DNA of 64,000 nt from the NCBI GenBank assembly GCA_947626265.1, contig CANQRM010000004.1, forward strand, positions 1 to 64,000. Direction: 5' to 3'. Within the stretch, counting starts at the first letter, position 1; the number at the start of each line of letters is the position of its first letter. Positions 44,128-51,693 of this stretch are shown here, piece after piece. Source of the DNA: an uncultured Oscillospiraceae bacterium (GTDB lineage Bacteria > Bacillota > Clostridia > Oscillospirales > Oscillospiraceae). The notes under the pieces were generated by a model that saw only the letters and a program-made list of their open reading frames with translations, was not told where the DNA came from and did no database searches. The translations under genes and the position numbers were made by a program.

Positions 44128-45966
44128 TCACGATTCGGCGGGATCTGTGCGGATGATGAATCGGACCGTGCCGGTCATATCCTCCGACAGGCCGGAGAAT
44201 GTCGTATATCCCTGGGAGGCGTCCAGCAGGCCGCGGACGGTGTCCACCAGTTTGGCCAGGTCGCCATTCACGGCGTCCGACAGCTTTTGGATGCCCCCCT
44301 CGTCCAACTGGGCGATGCCGTCTTTGAGCGCCAGCGCACCGTCCCGCAGGGCGTTCACGCCCTCGGGCAGGGCCGTCACGCCCTCCTGCGCGGAGGCGAC
44401 GCCGTCTGTGTAGGCCGCGAGGCCCGTGACGAACGCCTGCACCTGGTCCAGCTGGGCCTTCAGAGCGCCGATGGTCTCAGCGGCGGCGGAGAGCTGCTCC
44501 GCAGCCGCCTGCTCCTGGGCAACCACCTGGTCGGAGGCCATGTTCTCACGGATGAGCTCATCGATCTGCGCCTCGGTCTGCTGGTCGATGAGGGTCTTCA
44601 CCTGCTCGGAGGCCATCTGCCCGGCCGTCTGGCTTTCGACCATGGTCCGGACCTCATCGGAGGCCATCTGCTGCTGCACGGCGGTCTCCGCCTGGGCCTG
44701 CTGGTCCTCCGTCACGATGCCGGCGTCGATGCCTGCCTGCCAGTCCTCCGGCGTCATGCCCATCGCGGCCAGCACCTGGGTCCTGACCTCCTCGGTCACG
44801 GCCTCCAGGACCTGGGCCGCCACCTGCTCCTGTACCGCCTGGGTGACGGCGGCGCGCACATCCGCCTCATTGGCCCGGACGGCCTGCTCTACCTGCTCCT
44901 GGGCGGAGGCCTCCACGAAGCTCCCGTCCAGGAGACTTTCCAGCTCCCCGGCGTAGTTGTCCGCCGTCAGCTCCGGCAGCGCCAGTCCCGCCGCGGCGAG
45001 AGCGCTGTTCGCCTGGGCCAGAAGCGCGTCGAATATCTGCGCCGCGCCGCCCGTCAGGGTGTCGTTGTTCTCCACAAGGGTATCCAGGCCGGTCTTCAGT
45101 TCGGCCGCCTTATCCGACAGGGTGACCAGGCCGTCATAGAGCTGGCCGGAGCCGTCCGTGAGCTGGGCCATGGCGTCCGTCAGGTCCGCCATGGACGATT
45201 TGAGATCATCCGCCTTGTCAAGCCCGGAGGCGTCGGCGGCGCAGAAGGGCTCGTTCGTTGCCATCGTCAGCGTCATAGGCGCCTCGAAGTCGGTGACGTC
45301 GGCGCTGATCTCGATGTACTCGGGCAGCTCGGGGACATTCTCGCTGTTTTCCAGGTCAAAGCAGTCCCGGACGCCCGGCAGCGCCGCGCCCAGCACCACG
45401 GTATGGGTTCCGTCGTCTACCGCCCTGGCGTTGGTCACCTCGATATTTTCGGCCTGGCTATCGTCCAGCACGAGGCCCGTCAGGAAGAGCATGGGAACGG
45501 TCATGTCCGCGCCCTGCTTATCGTCCGCCCGCAGGGCGTTTTCGTACTCCACCCGCAGGGTCAGCCGGCCTGTGGCGCCGTCCACATCTTCGGCGGAGAG
45601 CTCTTCCCCGTCCAGCGTATACAGGAGCTTGACGCCCACGGGCGGGGTCTGGCCGGATGTGCCCTGATAGTACACGTCCTCACCCGCCGTCTTCCAGGTC
45701 AGAGCGCCGTCCTCCCCGGCGGAAAGGGACGCATCCCCCTTGACGACGGTGATATCCTCCAGGTCGGACACGTCCGACAGCTCGTCTTTTCCCTCGCTGT
45801 TCTCGATGCGGCAGCTGGACAGCACCTTTTGCACTTCGCCGTCCGCGCCGCAGAGCACATAGACCGTTTCGCTTTTGGTGTTCATCGTCTCTTCCTCCGC
45901 CGCGGCGGCGGAGATCGGGGCGCCCAGGAGCAGTACGCTGAGCGCGGCCGCTAAAAGCTTTTTCAT
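44128..45966 (-). CDS. Secreted heptad-repeat (YhgE/xxxLxxG-type) protein
   Basis: 612 residues from MKKLLAAALSVLLLGAPISAAAA, a classical signal peptide; AGGAGG is eight bases upstream. A beta-rich part (to about 230) precedes a long helical part with LxxG-spaced heptads such as LTDGSGQLYDGLVTLSDKAAELKTGL, and a Gln/Ala/Glu-rich coiled coil in the middle. No C-terminal membrane anchor or sortase motif is seen. It is encoded five bases after an MMPL exporter, and such partners are thought to reach across the wall or act as an adaptor for the pump (inference). Confidence 0.82.
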   Translation of the reverse strand: MKKLLAAALSVLLLGAPISAAAAEEETMNTKSETVYVLCGADGEVQKVLSSCRIENSEGKDELSDVSDLEDITVVKGDASLSAGEDGALTWKTAGEDVYYQGTSGQTPPVGVKLLYTLDGEELSAEDVDGATGRLTLRVEYENALRADDKQGADMTVPMLFLTGLVLDDSQAENIEVTNARAVDDGTHTVVLGAALPGVRDCFDLENSENVPELPEYIEISADVTDFEAPMTLTMATNEPFCAADASGLDKADDLKSSMADLTDAMAQLTDGSGQLYDGLVTLSDKAAELKTGLDTLVENNDTLTGGAAQIFDALLAQANSALAAAGLALPELTADNYAGELESLLDGSFVEASAQEQVEQAVRANEADVRAAVTQAVQEQVAAQVLEAVTEEVRTQVLAAMGMTPEDWQAGIDAGIVTEDQQAQAETAVQQQMASDEVRTMVESQTAGQMASEQVKTLIDQQTEAQIDELIRENMASDQVVAQEQAAAEQLSAAAETIGALKAQLDQVQAFVTGLAAYTDGVASAQEGVTALPEGVNALRDGALALKDGIAQLDEGGIQKLSDAVNGDLAKLVDTVRGLLDASQGYTTFSGLSEDMTGTVRFIIRTDPAES

Positions 45967-45971
45967 GATCC

Positions 45972-48050
45972 TTACCTCCTGATCTTGGTTTTGCATCCCA
46001 TCGTCGTTTTCATGATGAGCCCGTCGCAGAGGATGAGCAGCGCGGGCAGGATGAACAGCACGCATAGCATGCTCACCACCGCGCCCCGGGCCAGCAGTAT
46101 GCATATCGACCGGATGATGTCGATATTGGAATACAGCGCCACGCCGAAGGTGGCCGCGAACAGCCCGAAGCCGCTCACCAGGATGGACGGCGCGCATATG
46201 CCCAGCGCCGTGGCCACGGCGTCCTTTTTGTCTCTGCCGCCGGCCCGCTCCTCTTTATAGCGGGTCGTCAGCAGTATCGCGTAGTCCACCGTCGCGCCCA
46301 GCTGGATGGTGCTGATGCATATGGGCGCGATGAAGGGCAGCGACTGGCCCAGATAATGGGGAAGACCCAGGTTGATAAAGATGCCCACCTCGATGACCGC
46401 CACCAGCAGGAACGGCAGCGAAACGCTCCGCTCCACCAGCAGGATGATCACGAACACCGCCAGGATGGAGATGAGGTTGACGATCTTGAAGTCATGGTCG
46501 GTGGTCTCGATCATATCCTTCATGCAGGGGGCTTCGCCGATGAGCATGCCCGTCTCGTCGTAATTTTTGAGGATGGCGTTGAGCGCGTCGATCTGGGCGT
46601 TGGACTGGTCGCTGGCGACCCGATAGGCGGAGCTTATCAGTATGAGCTCATAGCGGTCCGAGCGCAGCAGTCCGGTGATGGACGCGGGCAGCATCTCCCG
46701 GGGCACCGCTGTGCCCACGACGGACTCCAGCCCCAGCACGGTCTTGACGCCGTCCACCCGCTCCATTTCGTCCATCATCGCCTTGACCTGGGGCGCGGGC
46801 AGATCCGCGTCCACCAGCAGCATGTGGGCGGAGGCGATGTCGAACTTATCCCGCAGCTCGCTGTTTGCGATCACGTATGCCATGTCGTCCGGCAGGCTCT
46901 CGCCCAGGTCGTAATAGACCTCGTCGTTCGTCTGGCTGTAGCCGTTGAAGGCGACGGGGACGATCACCACCGTCAGGATGAGAAACACCGGGAACGCCTT
47001 AGCCACAGCCCTGGCAAAGCCGTTCATGGGCGGGATGAGACTGCGGTGGCGGGTCTTCTGCAGGGGCTTGTCGAGCAGCAGCACCAGCGCCGGCAGCACT
47101 GTGACGCAGCACAGCACCCCCAGGAGCACGCCCTTCGCCATGACCAGCCCCAGGTCCCGGCCCAGGGTGAAGCTCATGAAGCACAGGGCAATGAAGCCAG
47201 CGATGGTGGTGGCGCTGCTGCCCATGACGCTGGCCATCGTCTTTCGGATCGCCTGCGCCATGGCCTCTTCCTTATCGGGAAAGAGCTCCCTCTGCTCGTT
47301 ATAGCTGTTCCAGAGGAAGATGGAGTAATCCATCGTCACGGCCAGCTGCAGCACGGCGGACAGCGCCTTGGTGATATAGGATATCTCACCGAGAAACCAG
47401 TTGGAACCCAGATTGAACACGATGGCTATGCCGATGCTGGCCAGGAACACGAAGGGCACCAGCCACCCGTTCAAAAGCAGCATCATCGCCGCGCAGGCCA
47501 GCGCCACCGCCAGCCCCACATACACGGGCTCCTCCCGTTCGCACAGCTCCTTCAGGTCCGCCACCAGCGCGGACAGGCCGGCCACAAAGCACTTCTCCCC
47601 GGCAATGTCCTGTATCTGTCCCACGGCCTCCATGGTCTCGTCCGCCGAGGTGGATGTGTCAAAAAACACCGCCATCAGCGTGGCGTCATCCGTGTTGAAC
47701 GCCCTGTAGATCTTCTCGGGCAGCGCCTCCATAGGGATGGACAGGTCCGCGACGGTGTCATACCACAGCACCGACTCCACATGGGGCACAGCCTCGATCC
47801 GCTCCCGGAGAGCCGACACGTCCCGGTCCTGCATGTTCTCCACCACGACGAAGGAGAACGCGCCCTTTCCGAAGTCCTCCAGAAGCGCGTTCTGCCCGGT
47901 CACCGTGTCCATGTCCTCCGGCAGGTAGGTCAGCATGTCATAGTTGATCCGGGTGTTCACGAGACCCATCACCGACGGGATCAGCAGCAGAACACTGATG
48001 ACCAGGATCGGGATGCGCCATTGGACGATCTTCCTGCATATCCTTTCCAT
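45972..48050 (-). CDS. MMPL/RND-family exporter
   Basis: 692 residues from MERICRKIVQWRIPILVISVLL. It has two repeats of an RND fold, each with a helix, a large outside loop and five or six helices. TMDYSIFLWNSYNEQR and ATVDYAILLTTRYKEER are the MMPL-type helix motifs with the proton-relay Asp. Such pumps export lipids, peptides or drugs using the proton gradient. It is divergent from a TetR gene that is frameshifted, so the exporter may be expressed without repression. Confidence 0.92.
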   Translation of the reverse strand: MERICRKIVQWRIPILVISVLLLIPSVMGLVNTRINYDMLTYLPEDMDTVTGQNALLEDFGKGAFSFVVVENMQDRDVSALRERIEAVPHVESVLWYDTVADLSIPMEALPEKIYRAFNTDDATLMAVFFDTSTSADETMEAVGQIQDIAGEKCFVAGLSALVADLKELCEREEPVYVGLAVALACAAMMLLLNGWLVPFVFLASIGIAIVFNLGSNWFLGEISYITKALSAVLQLAVTMDYSIFLWNSYNEQRELFPDKEEAMAQAIRKTMASVMGSSATTIAGFIALCFMSFTLGRDLGLVMAKGVLLGVLCCVTVLPALVLLLDKPLQKTRHRSLIPPMNGFARAVAKAFPVFLILTVVIVPVAFNGYSQTNDEVYYDLGESLPDDMAYVIANSELRDKFDIASAHMLLVDADLPAPQVKAMMDEMERVDGVKTVLGLESVVGTAVPREMLPASITGLLRSDRYELILISSAYRVASDQSNAQIDALNAILKNYDETGMLIGEAPCMKDMIETTDHDFKIVNLISILAVFVIILLVERSVSLPFLLVAVIEVGIFINLGLPHYLGQSLPFIAPICISTIQLGATVDYAILLTTRYKEERAGGRDKKDAVATALGICAPSILVSGFGLFAATFGVALYSNIDIIRSICILLARGAVVSMLCVLFILPALLILCDGLIMKTTMGCKTKIRR

Positions 48051-48159
48051 ATACTCACCTCTTGCAATACTTTCCTGCGCCGGCAGGGCGCGAGTTGACA
48101 TTTTTGCGAAAATCCATTAGTCTTATGGTGTTATCATCAAAGAAAAGAGCATTTTTATT

Positions 48160-48722
48160 ATGGCGAACCTGACACGCAGCGCCATCAAGGCGGCGCTGCT
48201 AAAGCTCTTGAACGACAGGCCCCTGTCCCAGATCACCGTGAAGGACATCGTCTCGGCGTGCGGCATCAACCGCAACACCTTCTATTACCACTACCAGGGC
48301 ATCCCGGAGCTCATAGAGGAGATCGTGGACGATGAGGCGGAGGCCATCATCCAAAGCCATCCCACGCTGGAGACGCTGGATGACTGCCTGAACGCCATTG
48401 TTCGGGCCGCGCTGGACAAGAGGCGGGCCATCCTGCAATCTATAACTCCGCCAGCCGGGACGTGTACGAGCAATATCTGTGGAACGTGTGCGGCCATGTG
48501 GTCCGCGTCCATCTGAGCACGGTCCTGAACGGCCGGCGGCTGCCGGAGGACGACTGGGAGCACCTTCACCGGTACTATACCTGCGTGGCCTTCGGATGCG
48601 TCTCCTGGTGGCTGGCCTCCGGCATGAAAGACGACGTGCTGCCCGACGTGCGTCGGTTCACCGAGATGCAGCGGGATTCTCTGGAGCAGATGATAGCACG
48701 CTCTCCTGGCCGGGAAAAATAG
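48160..48722 (+). pseudogene. TetR-family regulator with a one-base frameshift
   Basis: Frame one (48160-48516) encodes the N-terminal HTH with LSQITVKDIVSACGINRNTFYYHYQGIPELIEEI and continues to DKRRAILQS. The family's expected continuation, YNSASRDVYEQYLWNVCGHVV, lies in the +1 frame from about 48441 and runs to MIARSPGREK at 48722. One base is missing near 48436-48438. Together the pieces give a normal TetR of about 187 residues. It was probably the local repressor of the divergent MMPL operon. A sequencing error cannot be ruled out. Confidence 0.85.
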
Positions 48723-48760
48723 GCAAACCCGGTCCTTTGCCCGAAAATTGGATAAACCGG

Positions 48761-48789
48761 GCCCCGTGCCCAAAATTCGGGCATGGGGC
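48761..48789 (+). terminator. Terminator after the broken tetR gene
   Basis: GCCCCGTGCCC (48761-48771) pairs with GGGCATGGGGC (48779-48789), followed by TCATTTTG. Confidence 0.75.
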
Positions 48790-48853
48790 TCATTTTGTCC
48801 GTATGAATGGGCCGCCGCCCATGCTATTAGTGGTATCGAAAGAAGGTGCCGCT

Positions 48854-49420
48854 ATGCGATTTCGTTCCGTAACGCCCATTCGGGCCGCCAAGGTCAGCTA
48901 TATCGTCATGAGCGCGGTCCTGTGCGTCATAGGCATACTGTTCATGGCGCGGCCCCGCGTCTCCGCCACCGCCATGGGATATATCCTGGGCGCGGCGCTG
49001 GTCATATTCGGCATTGCCAAAATGGCCGGATACTTTGCCAAGGACCTGTACCGCCTGGCGTTCCAATATGACCTGGAGACCGGCATCATCCTGCTGGTCC
49101 TGGGCATTATCATCCTCATCTTCCCCGGCAGGATGATGAACGTCATCAGCATCGCCCTGGGGGTCCTGATCCTGGCGGACGGACTGTTCAAGATACGCAT
49201 CGCCCTGGACGCCCGGCGATTCGGCATCGAGCGCTGGTGGCTCACCATCGTCCTGGCCGCCGCGGCCATCCTCACGGGCGTCGTGCTGGTGTTCCAGTCG
49301 GCCCGGGGCGCGGCCCTTCTCACGGTGGTGCTGGGCGCGGCGCTGCTGGCGGACGGGCTTTTGTGCCTGTATGTGGCTGCCACCATGGTGAAGATCGTGG
49401 CCAATCAATACCCGGATTAA
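48854..49420 (+). CDS. HdeD-like DUF308 membrane protein
   Basis: 188 residues from MRFRSVTPIRAAKVSYIVMSAVLCVIGILF. There are six membrane helices in three DUF308 pairs, for example GYILGAALVIFGIAKMAGYF, VISIALGVLILADGLFKIRIALDARRFG and LTVVLGAALLADGLLCLY. HdeD in enterobacteria is linked to acid resistance; here the role is unknown. Confidence 0.88.
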   Translation: MRFRSVTPIRAAKVSYIVMSAVLCVIGILFMARPRVSATAMGYILGAALVIFGIAKMAGYFAKDLYRLAFQYDLETGIILLVLGIIILIFPGRMMNVISIALGVLILADGLFKIRIALDARRFGIERWWLTIVLAAAAILTGVVLVFQSARGAALLTVVLGAALLADGLLCLYVAATMVKIVANQYPD

Positions 49421-49469
49421 GAGCAAAAAGCAGCTCCTCACTTCCGCGTCGGAGGTGAGGAGTATTTTG

Positions 49470-49640
49470 CTATTTTGTTCCCATTTTTCTCCATAACGGC
49501 ACAAACAGGCCGATGCCGACCAGCATAGCACCGCAGTCCGCGATAGGCGTGGCCCACGAGATGGCGTCAGCGCCGGCAAGATGATCCAGAAGGAACATAA
49601 ACGGCACATCCAGCCCGCCTTTTTGGGACAAAAAAGTGAC
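49470..49640 (-). pseudogene. Remnant: C-terminal end of a MATE-family exporter
   Basis: On the minus strand a frame ending TAG at 49472-49470 reads LSQKGGLDVPFMFLL, then GADAISWATPIADCGAMLVG, then FVPLWRKMGTK. This is the last helix pair of a MATE transporter. Nothing upstream continues the frame; it is cut off where GGGGTC direct repeats begin. It is the left-over of a gene broken by earlier integration or deletion. Confidence 0.6.
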
Positions 49641-49652
49641 CCCTGGCGAGAC

Positions 49653-49674
49653 AAATTGGGGTCAAATTGGGGTC
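49653..49674. repeat. Tandem 11-bp repeats AAATTGGGGTC, outside the att site
   Basis: Two perfect copies (49653-49663 and 49664-49674). The 11-bp period is the same as that of the integrase arm sites inside the element at 49917-49936. They may be arm sites left by an earlier element at the same tRNA. Confidence 0.5.
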
Positions 49675-49716
49675 AAAAATTTGAGGCTTTCCCCACTTTT
49701 GGGGCAAAAAGGCATG

Positions 49717-49747
49717 AAAAAACGCCGTTTTACGTGCGAAAACGGCG
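49717..49747 (-). terminator. Probable original terminator of tRNA-fMet, now left of the element
   Basis: CGCCGTTTT (49723-49731) pairs with AAAACGGCG (49739-49747). Six T follow on the minus strand. It begins four bases after the tRNA-like end in attL, so before integration it would have ended the tRNA-fMet transcript. Confidence 0.75.
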
Positions 49748-49750
49748 ATT

Positions 49751-49799
49751 TTTATGGTGGCGGGAGAGGGATTTGAACCCCCGACCTCCGGGTTATGAG
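49751..49799. repeat. Left attachment site (49-bp direct repeat of tRNA-fMet 3' half)
   Basis: Bases 49751-49799 are identical to 57084-57132. They cover the tRNA-fMet 3' end from just past CCA through the T arm, variable loop and into the anticodon loop (TTATGAG). This copy has no 5' half and is not a functional tRNA. Confidence 0.93.
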
Positions 49800-49896
49800 T
49801 TCCAAAACAGGCGTGTTCTTTCGTTTGCTAAAGTCCGTCAACATATTGAAAACACAAGGTTTTTTCGTTTTCCACCCTTATATCGTGGAGAATCAT

Positions 49897-49936
49897 AATT
49901 CAACTTTTTGTGTCGGAGTTGAATTAAAGTTGAATT
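49897..49936. repeat. Integrase arm-type sites, left end
   Basis: AGTTGAATT at 49917-49925 and 49928-49936 is repeated with an 11-bp period, with an inverted copy AATTCAACT at 49897-49905. The same AGTTGAA pair occurs at 56984-57003 by the other end. Confidence 0.75.
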
Positions 49937-49974
49937 TTTCTAGAGGGCGGCTGTCCGATTTATGGGACAAGTAA

Positions 49975-49996
49975 GGAGCGGGATTTCTCCCGCTCC
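49975..49996 (-). terminator. Terminator of the element's leftward operon
   Basis: GGAGCGGGA (49975-49983) pairs with TCCCGCTCC (49988-49996) round a TTTC loop. It lies nine bases after the stop of the last leftward gene. Confidence 0.75.
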
Positions 49997-50004
49997 CTGC
50001 TCTT

Positions 50005-50325
50005 TCATTCCTTGCTCATGCAAGCTATCCTCTCCCGCAATTCCTCTGTTATTGCGTCCATGTCATTGCTGCCCTGTTCTATGGGCGGTTTCATGCCGCT
50101 GGGGGCAAAGTGGTAATACTGTAGGTTCTCCAGGACGGCGGCGGCATAAAGGCGCTGGGCTACGGTGGCCCCGCTGTCTCTCATAATATCCCGCATAACA
50201 TCGCATACAAGCGCCCTGTCCCGGCTTTCCTTTTCTCGGCGCTCTGCCTCTGCCTTTGCTCTGATCTCTGCATTGCGGCGGCGGGTTTCTTCACCTTTTG
50301 CCCGCGCTGCCTTTCTGTCGGCCAT
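50005..50325 (-). CDS. Small basic protein of unknown function in the element
   Basis: 106 residues. The N-terminal 45 are a strongly charged helix (ARAKGEETRRRNAEIRAKAEAERREKESRDRALV) that may be a coiled coil or bind nucleic acid. The rest has GATVAQRLYAAAVLENLQYYHFAPSG and a charged tail. It is the last gene of the leftward operon, 14 bases after the coiled-coil gene. Not recognised as any known family. Confidence 0.7.
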   Translation of the reverse strand: MADRKAARAKGEETRRRNAEIRAKAEAERREKESRDRALVCDVMRDIMRDSGATVAQRLYAAAVLENLQYYHFAPSGMKPPIEQGSNDMDAITEELRERIACMSKE

Positions 50326-50339
50326 GCTATCCCCTCCCC

Positions 50340-50987
50340 TTAAAGGTGTTCCCAGGTCTTTTTGGTGAGCTGGTCCCAGTAAGGAATCATGCCGGGGTTG
50401 TTCATGCTGCGGTTGAACGCCTCCCGCATAGTGTCAAAGCCGTCTAAAATGGCATCGGTGCTGCTGTCCATGCCCTTATTGGCGACAACACGCAAGCGCA
50501 TAGCCTCCGGGTCTGTCGTGCCGTCCTTTTCGGCCTTTGCGGTTGCTGCGTCCTTTGCAAACTTGGAAACAAGCCGCTGCATGGTGCGGTTGCCTTTGGC
50601 CCTGGCCTCCTCCAGTAAAGCGTCGTATTCGGTGGCCCGCAAAATGCCGGATTTCATCAATTCCAGAGCGGCGGTGTCCAGGTCGCCGGGGCGGGCCATG
50701 TTGTCCCGCTCGATCTCGGCGGCAAGGCGGGCGCGGATAGCGTCAACCTTGTCTGTATAATCGCGCTGCATACTCCGCTTAATACGCTTAAAAGCTTCGT
50801 CTGCCTCCGCATAGTCAGCGGCGGCCCTGGCGGCCTTTGCAACATAATTCGGGTCAGCATACTGTTTTACGGGGGTGCTGTCTCTGCGCTGCTGGGCCCT
50901 TTCGTAAGCCTCCTTTGTGCTGGCGTACTCGGCAAAGATACCCCGCGCCATTTCGTCAACTTCTTCAAAATAATTTCTGTAAGCCAT
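50340..50987 (-). CDS. Helical protein of unknown function in the element (scaffold-like composition)
   Basis: 215 residues from MAYRNYFEEVDEMARGIFAEY; AAGGAG lies ten bases upstream. It is almost all alpha-helical, rich in Ala, Lys, Glu and Arg, with ARAAADYAEADEAFKRIKRSMQ and a Pro-poor middle, ending IPYWDQLTKKTWEHL. Such composition occurs in phage scaffold or minor structural proteins, but no motif allows a firm call. It lies downstream of the terminase genes, where phages keep head genes. Confidence 0.72.
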   Translation of the reverse strand: MAYRNYFEEVDEMARGIFAEYASTKEAYERAQQRRDSTPVKQYADPNYVAKAARAAADYAEADEAFKRIKRSMQRDYTDKVDAIRARLAAEIERDNMARPGDLDTAALELMKSGILRATEYDALLEEARAKGNRTMQRLVSKFAKDAATAKAEKDGTTDPEAMRLRVVANKGMDSSTDAILDGFDTMREAFNRSMNNPGMIPYWDQLTKKTWEHL

Positions 50988-51003
50988 GTATAAACTCCTT
51001 TCT

Positions 51004-51375
51004 TTATATAGCTGCAATAACGGTGCAGCCGCCGTTGTAAAGCTGGCAAGATGAATTACAAGCGTGGTCATACGGCCCAAATGGGCATTTTTTCCCGGCT
51101 GTGTCGTGCTGGGCCTCTTTCCGGGCAATGGTGCAGCCGTCAGCATACAGGGCACAAGAGGCTATGCAGCGCGGGTCATATCGGCCACGCCTAAAAGGAC
51201 ATTCCCCGCGGGGTCTGGCCTCTGCCTCGGCCCTCTGATCTGCAAGGCGCTTTTCCTCTGCCTCTTTCGCGGTCTTGTTATATTCCTCCAGGGTTTCCCT
51301 TGTCATTGTGCCGTGTGACGTGGTAATCGTCATGGGCATCTCGACAACTTCAATGTCATTCGGGTTTCTGTGCAT
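51004..51375 (-). CDS. Protein with two Cys-rich tandem repeats in the element
   Basis: 123 residues. After an N-terminal acidic and helical part (1-55), two units of the form C-P-F-x(4-5)-Y-D-x(2)-C-x(2)-S-C-x-L-Y-x(2)-G-C-T-I follow at about 59-84 and 96-120. Each has four cysteines that could bind one metal or form disulfides. The family was not recognised. It lies in the leftward operon between the zinc ribbon and coiled-coil genes. Confidence 0.75.
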   Translation of the reverse strand: MHRNPNDIEVVEMPMTITTSHGTMTRETLEEYNKTAKEAEEKRLADQRAEAEARPRGECPFRRGRYDPRCIASCALYADGCTIARKEAQHDTAGKKCPFGPYDHACNSSCQLYNGGCTVIAAI

Positions 51376-51416
51376 ACTATCTCCTTTCTGTGCCTGTCTT
51401 GAATTTGTAAAAGGGG

Positions 51417-51674
51417 TCAGTATAGCCCCTTATCGGCCCTGTAGTCAATGCGGAATAGGGGGTAAGCGTCGGGGTAGCCGTTGTGATCTGCTATGAGCTG
51501 CCTATTTACATCTTCCATTTCGGAAAAGGCTATAAGCGCGTCTTGCCAGGTCTTTTTATCAATGCTGGAGAAACAATGCGGGCAAGTCTGCGCGTTGCCG
51601 TTGTGCCAGTCGTCCCGGTTGTATATCTCCCATGTCCCCCGGCATCTGCCGCATTTGATCTTTAGATAGCCCAT
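51417..51674 (-). CDS. Small zinc-ribbon protein in the element
   Basis: 85 residues from MGYLKIKCGRCRGTWEIYNRDDWHNG; AAAGGAGG lies nine bases upstream. CGRC (8-11) and CPHC form a zinc ribbon. The rest is an amphipathic helix WQDALIAFSEMEDVNRQL and a variable tail. Proteins of this kind occur in Clostridia phages and may bind DNA or a packaging partner. The next gene upstream, with 19 bases between, is the large terminase. Confidence 0.78.
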   Translation of the reverse strand: MGYLKIKCGRCRGTWEIYNRDDWHNGNAQTCPHCFSSIDKKTWQDALIAFSEMEDVNRQLIADHNGYPDAYPLFRIDYRADKGLY

Positions 51675-51693
51675 AAGAGTAAGCCTCCTTTCT

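Noticed and set aside
48095..48123. TTGACA with a TAGTCT -10 as promoter of the broken tetR gene, with an overlapping imperfect palindrome
   Set aside because: The -10 match and the palindrome are too weak to list as a feature.
48827..49654. 275-residue minus-strand frame opposite the HdeD-like gene
   Set aside because: It is antisense to a clear membrane protein and lacks a ribosome site. Only the separate MATE-like frame at 49470-49640 has family resemblance.
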